DNA of 64,000 nucleotides from Flammeovirgaceae bacterium SG7u.111. GTDB taxonomy: Bacteria > Bacteroidota > Bacteroidia > Cytophagales > Flammeovirgaceae. Position numbers and translations under genes: made by a program. Where the stretch lies: positions 7,044,001-7,108,000 of the forward strand of contig CP139021.1 in the NCBI GenBank assembly GCA_034044135.1, given 5' to 3'. The notes below the pieces were generated by a model. That model searched no databases. It was not told where the DNA came from and saw only the letters and a list, made by a program, of their open reading frames with translations. This document shows, piece after piece, positions 48,787-58,497 of the stretch (the first letter of the stretch is position 1; each line of letters begins with the position of its first letter).

Positions 48787-50148
48787 ATGAGTACTTTCGA
48801 AGATTTCAATATCAAAAAGCAGTTAAAAAATGCCATTGCCGATTTAGGGCTTGAGAAGCCAACCCCTATCCAGCAGGCATCTTATTCCCCCATTCTTGCT
48901 GGGGGCGATTTTGTGGGGATTGCACAAACCGGAACTGGGAAAACAATCGCCTACTTGCTTCCTATCTTACAAGATTTGAAATATTCGGACCAGTTGCACC
49001 CAAGGATATTGATCTTGGTCCCTACCAGGGAACTTGTCATCCAGATAGTAGAAGAAATTGAAAAACTTACAACATACATCAATGTAAGAGTGGTAGGAGT
49101 TTATGGTGGCAGCAATAACATCAACTCGCAAAAAAGAGCCGTTGCCGAAGGGGCAGATATAATAGTAGGTACTCCTAGGCGATTATATGACCTTACGCTG
49201 AGCAATGTATTGCGCTTAAAATCCATCAAAAAAATGGTGATTGACGAGGTGGATATCATGCTAGACTTTGGCTACAAAACCCAGTTGAAAAATATCTTTG
49301 AGCACCTGCCCGCAAAGCGCCAAAATATCCTTTTTTCTGCTACCATGACTACTTATGTAGATGAGCTAATGGATGATTTTTTGGTAAACCCTGTCAAAAA
49401 AACAATTTCTATTAGCGGAACCCCTCTTGATACCATTAGTCAGGAATGCTACGCTGTTCCTAATTTTTATACCAAGGCCAACTTGCTCAATCATTTGCTT
49501 GCAGACAAAGAGGAGTTTAGCAAGGTTTTGATTTTTGTGGCTACCAAGGTAAGTGCCGACAGGCTTTTTGATACCTTAGATTTCGAATCCGAAATGTCTG
49601 TAATCCATTCCAGCAAAGAACAAAACCACCGTACCAATTCCATAGAAAAGTTTGAAGATGGTACGAGTAGAATCCTGATAGCGACCGATGTAATAGCTCG
49701 TGGAATTGACATTGAAAAAATCAGCACCGTAATCAGTTTCGATACGCCTTTCTACCCCGAAAACTATATCCACCGAATAGGGAGAACTGGCAGGGCCGAA
49801 CAGAAAGGAAGAGCCATCCTTTTTTATAGTGAGAAGGAAAAAGATTTAAAAGAGGAGATTGAAAGCCTGATGAATTACATCATCCCCCCTTTCAATGAAT
49901 TTCCCGAGGAAGTAGAAGTTTCCCACCAGCTAACTCCAGAAGAAAAGGACAAGCCAAAAGACCCTGATGAGGAATACCACAGAAAACTACCTGTAGAAAC
50001 AGGAGCTTCTTTCCATGAGAAATCTGCGAAGAACAGTAAAACCCCAACCGAAAGAGTAAGTTACGAGAAAGCTTTAAAGCAGCGGTACAAAAAACCGCTC
50101 AGGCGTGGCGATAAAATCCAAAATATGAAAAAGAAAAAGAGGCGATAG
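48787..50148 (+). CDS. DEAD-box RNA helicase
   Basis: A 453-residue ATP-dependent RNA helicase. Motifs in order: Q motif with LEKPTPIQQASY, motif I AQTGTGKT, Ia VPTRELV, Ib GTPRRLYDL, II VIDEVDIML (DEVD in place of DEAD), III FSATM, V ATDVIARGIDIEK and VI HRIGRTGRAEQKGR. The C-terminal tail of about 75 residues is charged and basic at the end (RYKKPLRRGDKIQNMKKKKR), typical of RNA-binding tails. It probably takes part in ribosome assembly or RNA turnover. A hairpin separates it from tRNA-Ser. Confidence 0.94.
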   Translation: MSTFEDFNIKKQLKNAIADLGLEKPTPIQQASYSPILAGGDFVGIAQTGTGKTIAYLLPILQDLKYSDQLHPRILILVPTRELVIQIVEEIEKLTTYINVRVVGVYGGSNNINSQKRAVAEGADIIVGTPRRLYDLTLSNVLRLKSIKKMVIDEVDIMLDFGYKTQLKNIFEHLPAKRQNILFSATMTTYVDELMDDFLVNPVKKTISISGTPLDTISQECYAVPNFYTKANLLNHLLADKEEFSKVLIFVATKVSADRLFDTLDFESEMSVIHSSKEQNHRTNSIEKFEDGTSRILIATDVIARGIDIEKISTVISFDTPFYPENYIHRIGRTGRAEQKGRAILFYSEKEKDLKEEIESLMNYIIPPFNEFPEEVEVSHQLTPEEKDKPKDPDEEYHRKLPVETGASFHEKSAKNSKTPTERVSYEKALKQRYKKPLRRGDKIQNMKKKKRR

Positions 50149-50201
50149 ATAGGTACCGAAGAAGGGTAGCCAGCACATACCACAAAAATAAGGACATAAA
50201 A

Positions 50202-50227
50202 AAAAGGAGCTCAAGTGAGCTCCTTTT
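50202..50227. terminator. Hairpin between the helicase gene and tRNA-Ser
   Basis: AAAAGGAGCTCA (50202-50213), loop AG, TGAGCTCCTTTT (50216-50227). A/T runs on both sides suit convergent transcription. Confidence 0.85.
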
Positions 50228-50237
50228 GTATTTGGTG

Positions 50238-50322
50238 CAGAGGGTGAGGGATTCGAACCCCCGGTACCTCGCGGTACAATGGTTTTCAAGACCACCGCAT
50301 TCGACCACTCTGCCAACCCTCT
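50238..50322 (-). tRNA. tRNA-Ser (anticodon UGA)
   Basis: An 85-nt cloverleaf on the minus strand. Acceptor strands AGAGGGT and ACCCTCT pair fully, with discriminator G. The D-arm has AGAGTGGTCGAATGCGG; the anticodon loop CTTGAAA gives anticodon TGA (plus positions 50286-50288); the long variable arm TACCGCGAGGTAC is a serine hallmark; the T-arm is GGGGGTTCGAATCCC. The 3' CCA is not encoded (the genome reads CAC after the discriminator), so it must be added by the CCA-adding enzyme. Confidence 0.97.
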
Positions 50323-50408
50323 GTGTGATCAAATACTTAAATTTGGAGTGCAAATATGCACTCATTTTTTTGAGATTCAAAAAATCAGACAGATTTTTTT
50401 ATAAAAAA

Positions 50409-50819
50409 TTATACTTCCAGATGTGGTTTCAAAGCATCCATTATTTCGTGGGGTGGAACACATGGCTTTTTAGTCTTCTGATCCACAAAAACCAAAGTTG
50501 TTTTTCCTATGTTTATCAACTCTTCAGCCTCGTTATAAATCTCATATTCAAAATAAATTCGACTGCTGGGAAGTTCCTTTATAATGGTTCGGATAGTAAT
50601 GAGCTGATCGTAAAGTGCTGGTCTGATAAACTTCGAGTAGCACTCCAGCACCGGCATAATCACACCTGTAGCCTCCAATTCGCTATAGCTCAAGCCCAAT
50701 GAGCGCAAAGATTCCACCCTTCCAATTTCGTAAAACGAAGCATAATTGCCATAATACACAAAACCCATTTGGTCGGTATCGGCATACCTAATTCTCAGCT
50801 GATAATCGTAAGAAAACAT
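50409..50819 (-). CDS. Acyl-CoA thioesterase, hotdog fold (YbgC/4-hydroxybenzoyl-CoA type)
   Basis: A 136-residue protein, MFSYDYQLRIRYADTDQMGF then VYYGNYASFYEIGRVESLR. The YADTDQMGFVYYGNY stretch is the hotdog active site with the catalytic Asp. A helix follows, then strands ending TTLVFVDQKTKKPCVPPHE. Such proteins hydrolyse short or aromatic acyl-CoA thioesters; the exact substrate is unknown. The length is typical. The gene lies between tRNA-Ser and dnaJ on the same strand, but the dnaJ terminator separates it from dnaJ. Confidence 0.92.
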   Translation of the reverse strand: MFSYDYQLRIRYADTDQMGFVYYGNYASFYEIGRVESLRSLGLSYSELEATGVIMPVLECYSKFIRPALYDQLITIRTIIKELPSSRIYFEYEIYNEAEELINIGKTTLVFVDQKTKKPCVPPHEIMDALKPHLEV

Positions 50820-50836
50820 ATTTGTGTGTTATTAAT

Positions 50837-50865
50837 AAAAAAAAGCTCCTTTGCTTAAAGGAGCT
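50837..50865 (-). terminator. dnaJ terminator
   Basis: On the minus strand AGCTCCTTT, loop AAGC, AAAGGAGCT, then a run of seven or more T. Confidence 0.9.
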
Positions 50866-50890
50866 AATTTACTATAGTAATTATTTATTT

Positions 50891-52051
50891 CTAGTTAAAA
50901 AACTCTTTCATTCTGTCGAAAAAGCTTTTGTCTGAATTGCCTGGTGTAGGCTGGAAGTTTGGAGAACTTCTTAGGCTTTCCAACACGTTTTTCTCATCTT
51001 GGCTCAGCTTCTTCGGCGTCCAGATGTTCACGTGAATGAGTTGGTCTCCCGCTCCATACCCGTTCAAATCTTTTATACCTTTTCCTCTCAACCTCAACAC
51101 TTTTCCACTTTGCGTACCTGCTTCTATCGGAATCTTCACCGACCCTGAGATGGTAGGCACTTCTACAGTTGTGCCAAGTGCCGCATCTATAAAACTGATA
51201 TACAGATCGAAATGAACATTATTTCCTTCCCTTTTTAGGTTGTTGTCCTCAACTTCCTCTATCAGAATTAGCAAATCGCCAGGATAGCCCCCTCTTTTAG
51301 GAGCATTACCTTTGCCCGACATAGAAAGCTGAACTCCTTCCGATACGCCAGCAGGCACTTTGATGCTGATAACTTCTTCTTTATAGATCCTTCCGTCTCC
51401 GCTACAGGTAGAGCAGTTATCGTCTATGATTTTGCCATCACCCTCACAGGTTGGGCAGGTAGCAGTAGAAACCATTTGACCTAGCATGGTATTCATCACT
51501 TTTCGAACTTGCCCTGTACCTCCACAAGTACCACAAGCACGAAGCGATGTACCATTTTTAGCGCCATTACCTCCACAAGCATCACAAGCTACATAGCGCT
51601 TAACCTTTATTTTTTTCTCAACCCCATTGGCTATTTCTTCTAAGGTAAGTTTAAGCTTTATACGCAGGTTTGAGCCTTTTTTGCCTCTACCTCTGGAAGA
51701 ACCTCCTCCACCACCGCCGAAGAAGTCGCCGAAGCCACCTCCTCCGCCACCGCCTCCGAAGATATCTTCGAAGCGAGAGAAAATATCTTCCATATTCATA
51801 CCTCCGGCTCCACCGCCAAACCCTCCTGACGGATCTTGATGGCCGAAACGGTCATAGCGCTGCCTTTTCTCAGGGTTGCTGAGTATCTCGTAAGCTTCAG
51901 CCGCTTCCTTAAACTTATTTTCAGCCTCGGTATCACCCGGATTTTTATCTGGGTGAAACTTGATAGCTATCTTTCTATAAGCTTTTTTTATCTCTTCCGG
52001 AGTCGCACTATTGCTTACGCCCAGTATTTCATAATAATCCCTCTTAGACAT
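50891..52051 (-). CDS. dnaJ: Chaperone protein DnaJ
   Basis: A 386-residue Hsp40 co-chaperone that delivers substrates to DnaK and stimulates its ATPase. The J domain has HPD at residues 33-35 ([10 protein letters not shown]). A very glycine-rich G/F region (GGGAGGMN, then [14 protein letters not shown]) follows. Four CxxCxGxG zinc motifs are present ([32 protein letters not shown]), then the two C-terminal substrate-binding domains. grpE lies 150 bp upstream in the same direction, so both probably belong to one heat-shock unit; dnaK is not in the window. Confidence 0.98.
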   Translation of the reverse strand: MSKRDYYEILGVSNSATPEEIKKAYRKIAIKFHPDKNPGDTEAENKFKEAAEAYEILSNPEKRQRYDRFGHQDPSGGFGGGAGGMNMEDIFSRFEDIFGGGGGGGGFGDFFGGGGGGSSRGRGKKGSNLRIKLKLTLEEIANGVEKKIKVKRYVACDACGGNGAKNGTSLRACGTCGGTGQVRKVMNTMLGQMVSTATCPTCEGDGKIIDDNCSTCSGDGRIYKEEVISIKVPAGVSEGVQLSMSGKGNAPKRGGYPGDLLILIEEVEDNNLKREGNNVHFDLYISFIDAALGTTVEVPTISGSVKIPIEAGTQSGKVLRLRGKGIKDLNGYGAGDQLIHVNIWTPKKLSQDEKNVLESLRSSPNFQPTPGNSDKSFFDRMKEFFN

Positions 52052-52199
52052 TACTCAGCAGTTTCTGTTGTATATTTTTCTAAAATCGTATCATTCGACT
52101 TATGCATTCTGGCACATTTCAATAAACAAATAACGGTTTCTCACCCCATTCAAACTTGAATCAACCAGTATTAAACACTATTGCCTAAGTCTATTAAAA

Positions 52200-52802
52200 T
52201 CAAGTACCTACCACTACTTTGGCATACCTAATTACCTTATCACCAAGTTTGTACCCTTTTTCAAGCTGATCTATGATCTTGCCTTTTAGGTCGTCACTAG
52301 GTGCCGGGAACTGGGTTACAGCCTCGTGCAGGTCGGTATCAAGGTCTTTTCCTTTCGCCTCTTCTATTTGGCTCAAGCCTTGTTTTTCGAGCAATTTCTC
52401 CAATTTGGTATGCACAATTTCGAAACCTTGTTTCACAGGATCATCCTCTTTCACATCGCCAAAAGACTTTTCAGCTCTTTCAAAATCGTCCAGTACTTGC
52501 ACTAGCTCTATTACCAAGTTTTCAGTTGCTGTTTTTGTAAGCTCAATTTTCTCTTTAGCAGTCCTTCTCCTAAAGTTATCGAACTCAGAATACAGCCTGA
52601 TAAACTTATCTTTTTGCTCGGCAAGCTCAAGTTTAAGTTTTTCTACTTCGTCAAGTTCTTCTTCGGGAGCAGCCTCTTCAGCAGTCTCCTCTTCTGAATT
52701 TTCTACTTGACCCTCTTCGTTTTGCTCAGCACCCTCTTCCACATTGGTTTCTGTGCTTTTAAACTCTTCCTTTGGTTCTTCTTGTGATTTATCTTTAGCC
52801 AT
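52200..52802 (-). CDS. grpE: Nucleotide exchange factor GrpE
   Basis: A 200-residue DnaK nucleotide exchange factor. The ATG at 52802 (MAKDKSQEEPKEEF) is preferred over an in-frame TTG ten codons upstream, which would precede the acidic tail with an unrelated basic peptide. The long Glu-rich N-terminus (about 1-60) is common in Bacteroidota GrpE. The coiled-coil helix (VEKLKLELAEQKDKFIRLYS then EFDNFRRRT) and the C-terminal beta-wing (KGYKLGDKVIRYAKVVVG) are diagnostic. dnaJ follows. Confidence 0.95.
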   Translation of the reverse strand: MAKDKSQEEPKEEFKSTETNVEEGAEQNEEGQVENSEEETAEEAAPEEELDEVEKLKLELAEQKDKFIRLYSEFDNFRRRTAKEKIELTKTATENLVIELVQVLDDFERAEKSFGDVKEDDPVKQGFEIVHTKLEKLLEKQGLSQIEEAKGKDLDTDLHEAVTQFPAPSDDLKGKIIDQLEKGYKLGDKVIRYAKVVVGT

Positions 52803-52959
52803 TATCGTAATAAGGTATTTTTTTCTATCCAAACAATCGTACCCTTAATAAAAACTTAAGGGCACAAAACTATTTAATAACAACCGATGCCTTGTTTGAT
52901 AAACAAGCTTTATTCTGGTCGTTGCCAACTTTCTTCAGATGGTCAATATTTTTGCCAAG

Positions 52960-52967
52960 CAAAGATA
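52960..52967 (-). promoter_or_regulatory. Possible -7 box of the grpE-dnaJ unit
   Basis: Minus-strand TATCTTTG, an exact TAnnTTTG match, about 158 bp upstream of the grpE ATG; the distance makes it only a candidate. Confidence 0.35.
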
Positions 52968-53079
52968 TATGACAAAATGACGTAAAAAGCCCGCTAGCAA
53001 CTGCTAAAAAGGCAAGCTCACTGTCAGGTGGCAGTACCACTTCTTAACAATGAGCTTACTTTTTTTTACAAAAAGGCTT

Positions 53080-54969
53080 CTAATAAGCCCTGCCCGTATG
53101 ACCTTCCATAAAATTGATAAATGCCCTGTTCACTACCTTGTTTCCACCATCGGTCGGATAGTTCCCAGTGAAATACCAATCGCCCAAATGGTTAGGGCAC
53201 GCCTTGTGCAAATTATCAACCGATTGGTAAATGACCTTTACATCTGCTTTTACATAATCAGGTTTTACAATCTCAGCTATTTCATCTGAAATTTGCTGAT
53301 CGGTAAATTGATCGTAGAGCTCTTTGAGATAGTTTTTCTTATGCGCAATACCTTTTTCAAATGCTTTTTCGCATTTTTTCTTTACCTCTTCTAGCAAGTT
53401 CTCCTTTCCTGTTTTTTCCAATAAGTTCAGCATCGCCCTAAAGGCTACAAAATGGCTCATGGTGGACATATCTATGCCATAACAATCAGGATACCTAATT
53501 TGAGGAGCAGAAGAAACTACGACGATGCGCTTTGGCTTCAGGCGCTCTAACATATTGATGATACTTTTTTCGAGCGTGGTTCCCCTTACTATCGAATCAT
53601 CTATCACCACTATGGTATCTTGCCTTTTCTGAAGCAATTCATAGGTGGTGTCATACACATGGCCTACCAAATCATCTCGCTGATCACTATCGGTAATAAA
53701 AGTTCTGAGTTTCACATCTTTAATCACCAACTTCTCTACCCGGATTTTGGTTTTGAGCAAGTCGGCAAGTCTCTCCCTATCTTTCTCGTTGTATGCATCT
53801 TGTCTTACCCTTGTCAGGTATTTGTCCAGCCCTCTTTCCATACCCATAAATGCCGTTTCGGCCGTGTTTGGAATATAAGAGAAAACTGTATTTTTCAGGT
53901 CGTAATCAACTTCTTTGAGAATATCGTTTACCAAAATCTCTCCAAGCCTTTTTCTTTCCTTGTAAATCTCAGGATCAGATCCTCTTGAGAAATAAATTCG
54001 CTCGAAGCTACAAGAAAGTTGCTCCAGCGGCTTGATGAATTCTTTTACTTCAACATCGCCATTTTTCTTTACAATGAGCGCATGCCCAGGAGGCACTTCT
54101 TTAATCTCATCGTATTCTATATCGAAGGTAGTTTTGATAGCAGGTTTTTCAGAAGCTGCCACTACCACATCGTCATCTACATAATAATACGCAGGACGAA
54201 TACCGGCTGGATCTCTGGCGACAAAAGCAGCACCAAAACCAATCATTCCCAACATGGCATATCCGCCATCAAAATCCTTGCACGAACGTTTTAAGATTGC
54301 TTGAATATCGAGATCTTCTGAAATTCTATCCGTGATCTCTTCGTTGCTCAAGCCTTTTTCTTTGTATTGGCTAAACAGACGTTGGTTTTCTTCGTCCAAG
54401 AAATGCCCTATCTTTTCGAGCACCGTCACCGTATCTATTTTTTCTATGGGGTGCTGGCCCAAGTCTACCAAATGACTAAAAAGTTCATCAACATTAGTCA
54501 TGTTGAAGTTCCCCGCCATTATCAGGTTGCGGCTTTTCCAATTGTTCCGCCTGATCATGGGGTGGCAATTCCTTATCTCGTTCTTGCCATGCGTTCCGTA
54601 GCGAAGGTGGCCCATGTAGAGCTCTCCCACAAACGGAGCGTTCTTTTTCATCCACTTAGCGTTATAATACTTTTTAGGACGCTCCTCTTTCAGTTTGCCC
54701 AGCTTCTTATTTACCTTTTCAAATAGGTCCATAATAGGCTGCGATTCTACTGAACGATACCTTGTCATGTAATGATTTCCAGGGGGGTGATCTAGCTTAA
54801 TATTGAGCATGCCAGCACCGTCTTGCCCTCGGTTGTGCTGCTTTTGCATCAGCAAATAAAGCTTGTTGATGGCGTAAGTTGGCGTGCCATGCTTCTCGAA
54901 ATAGTACTCTAGAGGCTTTCGAAGCCTGATCATGGCGATGCCACACTCGTGTTTTATAAAATCACTCAT
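53080..54969 (-). CDS. Long amidophosphoribosyltransferase-like protein (PurF family)
   Basis: A 629-residue glutamine amidotransferase/phosphoribosyltransferase. The chain starts MSDFIKHECGIAMIRLRKPL: removal of eight residues would expose the nucleophile Cys9, as in PurF. HNRGQDGAGML, HLRYGTHGKNEIRN and NFNMTNVDELF are class II amidotransferase motifs. The PRPP site is in IVVIDDSIVRGTTLEKSI. PurF is usually about 470-510 residues; this protein has an insert before and extensions after (for example an additional C-terminal 90 residues). Bacteroidota often have this long form beside a normal PurF, so the gene symbol purF is not given. The reaction in vivo may be purine synthesis or something related. 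Confidence 0.85.
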   Translation of the reverse strand: MSDFIKHECGIAMIRLRKPLEYYFEKHGTPTYAINKLYLLMQKQHNRGQDGAGMLNIKLDHPPGNHYMTRYRSVESQPIMDLFEKVNKKLGKLKEERPKKYYNAKWMKKNAPFVGELYMGHLRYGTHGKNEIRNCHPMIRRNNWKSRNLIMAGNFNMTNVDELFSHLVDLGQHPIEKIDTVTVLEKIGHFLDEENQRLFSQYKEKGLSNEEITDRISEDLDIQAILKRSCKDFDGGYAMLGMIGFGAAFVARDPAGIRPAYYYVDDDVVVAASEKPAIKTTFDIEYDEIKEVPPGHALIVKKNGDVEVKEFIKPLEQLSCSFERIYFSRGSDPEIYKERKRLGEILVNDILKEVDYDLKNTVFSYIPNTAETAFMGMERGLDKYLTRVRQDAYNEKDRERLADLLKTKIRVEKLVIKDVKLRTFITDSDQRDDLVGHVYDTTYELLQKRQDTIVVIDDSIVRGTTLEKSIINMLERLKPKRIVVVSSAPQIRYPDCYGIDMSTMSHFVAFRAMLNLLEKTGKENLLEEVKKKCEKAFEKGIAHKKNYLKELYDQFTDQQISDEIAEIVKPDYVKADVKVIYQSVDNLHKACPNHLGDWYFTGNYPTDGGNKVVNRAFINFMEGHTGRAY

Positions 54970-55783
54970 TGATTTGTTATAGTTGTAAGCCTATCGCTTC
55001 GTCTATTTGAAAGTGCAAATTTAATAGTTCGATAAAAACTAGCCCCCTTTTTTGTAACAATAAATCTCAACACCCTACGAAAGTACATTAGAGATTTTTA
55101 AACAAAAAAGATTTGGTGAATAAGCTATGAAGGAGAGATGATAGTGTCTGAATAAGATCCAACTGTTAGTTACAATACGCCCTTTTAAAGCTTTTAGCTC
55201 GTGAAAAGTTCAGGCTTTTCCACAAAAAAATGGATTAAAAAAAATAGGGAAATCAGCAGATATTCATAATTTCTGACTAAAATGGCAGGAAATTTCATAA
55301 AATATTAATCAATAACTTACTCACCTCCTTTTTAAACTACTGAAATAGTATTGGTTAGTTTATTACCACTCTCAAACAAACATATTTTGAAGTAGGCAAA
55401 ATATGTGGTTAAAAATCAATCACCACCCAACAAAATCAAGCATTTCTTATTGTACTATTTTATACTGTTCAGAACATGTTTAAATTTTACCTTTTTCATT
55501 GCAAACGACCATTTCGAAAACTTCAACCTGATTATTTTCGCCTGAAAATTTAAATTTCAAACAAGCTTTCAAAGAATTAATTCTACCGATTTTAAAAAAA
55601 TTATTTTTTTCGGATTTTTAATAAAAATCACCAATTTGAAATAAATGGGCATAGCAACGAGAACAGGTCTGTACATCCAGTGTAGCGCTTCTTTGAAGGA
55701 GCATATGGCTAAGGCTGACCAGTTGGACAGGTAAACAGAATTGTATAAAGACCAGCTAAACCCAACAACTAACTAAAATAATT
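54970..55783. other. Long AT-rich intergenic region
   Basis: 814 bp between divergent genes. It holds the -7 box of the PurF-like gene (55016-55023). The remainder is extremely AT-rich (long A/T runs at 55250-55640) with no open frame or stable hairpin that I can support; the last 130 bp before 55784 are less AT-rich and could be a transcribed leader. Confidence 0.45.
55016..55023 (-). promoter_or_regulatory. -7 box of the PurF-like gene
   Basis: Minus-strand TAAATTTG, exact consensus, about 47 bp upstream of the ATG. Confidence 0.5.
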
Positions 55784-58438
55784 ATGGAGAATCCAGAACT
55801 AGAAAGATTAAAAAGTACTGTAAATAACTCTGGATGGAAGAGATGGGGACCTTACCTCTCGGAAAGGCAATGGGGAACAGTGCGCGAAGATTATAGTCGA
55901 GGTGGCGATGCTTGGTCGTACGTTTCTCATGAAATGGCACGAAGCAGGGTATATCGCTGGGGCGAAGATGGAATTGGCGGGCTTTCTGACAACAAACAGA
56001 CGTTGTGCTTTTCAGTTTCGATGTGGAACGGAAAAGACTCTATATTAAAGGAAAGGCTGTTTGGATTGAGCAATGGCGAGGGCAACCACGGTGAGGATGT
56101 AAAAGAGATGTATTATTACCTCGACTCCACGCCTACCCATTCATATATGAAAATGCTTTATAAATACCCTCAACAAGCATTTCCCTACGAAGAACTAGTT
56201 CTTGTAAACCAAGTTCGCGACAAACCTGATGCGGAGTATGAGCTGATGGATACAGGCGTTTTCGACAAAGACCGCTACTTTGATGTATACATAGAATATG
56301 CAAAAGCCGACGAAGACGATGTATTGGTAAAAATTACGGTGGAAAACAGGGGAGACCGGGGGGCTTATATACACCTTGTTCCCACTGTTTGGTTTAGAAA
56401 TACTTGGCGCTGGGGCTATGACGATTACAAACCCCAAATACGAAAGACCTCTAAAAAAAACCAAGTGGAGCTGGACTATTGGGCAGCACAGGGCTTTCAC
56501 CTGAGCTACCAAGGCAAGCCAAAGTTGCTTTTTTGCGATAATGAAACCAACCGCGAACTTCTTTACAACCAACCTAGCCGTACGAAATACCCCAAAGATG
56601 GAATAAACGACTACGTAACCAGAAAAGACCTTGCTAAGGTAAACCCAGAGGAAGAGGGCACAAAGCTAGGACTATATTTTATGCACAAAATCCCTGCGAA
56701 GGGCAGCGTAACTTGCAAGCTAAGGTTGAGCAACTCGGATGCTGGAAATGACTTCAAGGACTTCGACAAAATTTTTAGCCTTAGGAAAAAAGAGGCAGAC
56801 CTGTTCTACGAAAACCTTCACAATGGATTAAAAAACCAAGAATTACGCTCTATACAGCGACAAGCCTATGCAGGCATGCTCTGGAGCAAGCAATTTTATT
56901 ATTATAATGTAGAACAATGGCTCAATGGCGATCCTGCAACTGGTGGACCTCCACAAGAAAGGCAAAACGGAAGAAATGGACAGTGGAAGCACTTGCACAA
57001 CCAGAATATTATTTCCATGCCCGATAAGTGGGAGTACCCTTGGTATGCTGCATGGGACTTGGCCTTCCACTGCATCCCCTTGGCAAGGCTCGATGCCGAA
57101 TTTGCCAAGCGCCAGATTTTACTGATGCTCCGGGAATATTATATGCATCCTAATGGACAAATTCCTGCTTATGAGTGGAATTTTGGTGATGTAAACCCTC
57201 CCGTACATGCTTGGGCCGCTTGGAATGTCTACTCCATAGACAAAGATATCAATGGGCAAGCAGATACCGATTTTTTAGAAAAAGTATTTCATAAGCTGCT
57301 CATGAACTTCACTTGGTGGGTAAACCAGAAGGATGACAACGGCAATAACCTATTTGAAGGCGGCTTCTTAGGTTTGGATAATATTGGAGTTTTTGACAGA
57401 AGCAATACCCTCCCAACAGGGGGAAAAATGGAACAAGCTGATGGTACGGCATGGATGGCTATGTACGCACTTAACATGCTTCGGATAGCCTTAGAAATTT
57501 CGAGTATTAGACCCTATTACCAAGAAATGGCTTCCAAATTTTTTGGACACTTCTTGAGCATAGCAGGCGCGATGTTCAATATTGGCGATGAACAAGTAGA
57601 GCTTTGGGACGATGACGACGAATTTTATTACGACATCATCCACCCCGACGGGCAGCCTAGCCACCGCTTAAAGGTAAGGTCGATAGTGGGAATTATTCCA
57701 TTATTTGCTATTGAAGTTCTTAGCCCAGAATTACTAAACCAATTGCCAGATTTTACCCGCAGGCTAGAATGGACGCTCAAAAACAAACCTAAGTTGGCTA
57801 ATTTGATTTCGAGGTGGTATGATCCGGGAAGAGGAGAAACCAGAATGCTTTCCTTGGTAAGGATCCACCGCCTGAAGTGTACACTCCGCAGGATGCTTGA
57901 CGAGACGGAATTTCTTTCCGAATATGGCATTCGAGCTTTGTCGAAATTTCACAAGGACGAGCCATATTTGTACAAAGTAAAAGACCGAACCTACTCGGTT
58001 TCCTATGTTCCGGGCGAGTCTGATTCTTCCTTATTTGGAGGAAATTCCAACTGGCGAGGCCCTATTTGGTTCCCTATCAACTTTATGATTGTTACTTCCT
58101 TACTGAGGTTTCATGATTATTATGGCGATGATTTTACGATGGAGTGCCCCGTAGGCTCGGGGAAATTGTTCAACCTAAAGGAAATAGCGTATGAAATAGC
58201 AGAAAGGTTGATTAAGATTTTCACCAATGATGAGCAGGGAAATAGGCCGTTTTATGGGGAATCGAACAAACTTCAGAAAAATGTGCATTTCAAAGACCAC
58301 ATCCTTTTCTATGAATATTTTCATGGCGACTCGGGTTTTGGTCTAGGGGCTTCGCACCAAACTGGTTGGACTGGTCTTGTAGCCGAGCTTATACGAATGG
58401 TAGATGAGTACAAAAATGAAAAACAAAGCTCCAAATAA
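55784..58438 (+). CDS. Cytoplasmic glucosidase, GH63/MGH-like family
   Basis: An 884-residue protein without signal peptide. N-terminal part: WKRWGPYLSERQWGTVREDY and GDAWSYVSHEMARSRVYRWG, typical of this glucosidase family, then a beta-sandwich domain. From about residue 360 the (alpha/alpha)6 catalytic barrel: WSKQFYYYNVEQWLNGDP, KWEYPWYAAWDLAFHCIPLA (WDLAFH carries the likely acid Asp), GQIPAYEWNFGDVNPPVHAW and the C-terminal GNSNWRGPIWFPINFM. Related GH63 enzymes cleave alpha-glucosides or mannosylglycerate-type compounds; the substrate here is unknown. Single gene with a strong terminator; no sugar operon around it. Confidence 0.88.
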   Translation: MENPELERLKSTVNNSGWKRWGPYLSERQWGTVREDYSRGGDAWSYVSHEMARSRVYRWGEDGIGGLSDNKQTLCFSVSMWNGKDSILKERLFGLSNGEGNHGEDVKEMYYYLDSTPTHSYMKMLYKYPQQAFPYEELVLVNQVRDKPDAEYELMDTGVFDKDRYFDVYIEYAKADEDDVLVKITVENRGDRGAYIHLVPTVWFRNTWRWGYDDYKPQIRKTSKKNQVELDYWAAQGFHLSYQGKPKLLFCDNETNRELLYNQPSRTKYPKDGINDYVTRKDLAKVNPEEEGTKLGLYFMHKIPAKGSVTCKLRLSNSDAGNDFKDFDKIFSLRKKEADLFYENLHNGLKNQELRSIQRQAYAGMLWSKQFYYYNVEQWLNGDPATGGPPQERQNGRNGQWKHLHNQNIISMPDKWEYPWYAAWDLAFHCIPLARLDAEFAKRQILLMLREYYMHPNGQIPAYEWNFGDVNPPVHAWAAWNVYSIDKDINGQADTDFLEKVFHKLLMNFTWWVNQKDDNGNNLFEGGFLGLDNIGVFDRSNTLPTGGKMEQADGTAWMAMYALNMLRIALEISSIRPYYQEMASKFFGHFLSIAGAMFNIGDEQVELWDDDDEFYYDIIHPDGQPSHRLKVRSIVGIIPLFAIEVLSPELLNQLPDFTRRLEWTLKNKPKLANLISRWYDPGRGETRMLSLVRIHRLKCTLRRMLDETEFLSEYGIRALSKFHKDEPYLYKVKDRTYSVSYVPGESDSSLFGGNSNWRGPIWFPINFMIVTSLLRFHDYYGDDFTMECPVGSGKLFNLKEIAYEIAERLIKIFTNDEQGNRPFYGESNKLQKNVHFKDHILFYEYFHGDSGFGLGASHQTGWTGLVAELIRMVDEYKNEKQSSK

Positions 58439-58456
58439 GAGGCTTTTATGGGCTTT

Positions 58457-58497
58457 TATCCCCCTCACATTTCTCAAGCAAGGGGGATATTTTTTTA
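58457..58497 (+). terminator. Terminator of the glucosidase gene
   Basis: TATCCCCCT (58457-58465) pairs with AGGGGGATA (58481-58489), followed by seven T; it overlaps the end of the convergent amidase gene. Confidence 0.85.

Noticed and set aside
48612-48854. 80-codon frame upstream of the DEAD-box helicase
   Set aside because: It runs through the GC-rich hairpin and overlaps the helicase start in another frame; no protein-like features.
50226-50702. 158-codon plus-strand frame across tRNA-Ser and the thioesterase gene
   Set aside because: It is antisense to the tRNA and to a clear thioesterase gene.
51700-51840. Proline-rich plus-strand frames opposite dnaJ
   Set aside because: They are the reverse reading of the glycine-rich G/F region of DnaJ.
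52803-52832. Upstream TTG start for grpE
   Set aside because: ATG at 52802 gives the usual acidic N-terminus; the extension is unrelated and basic.
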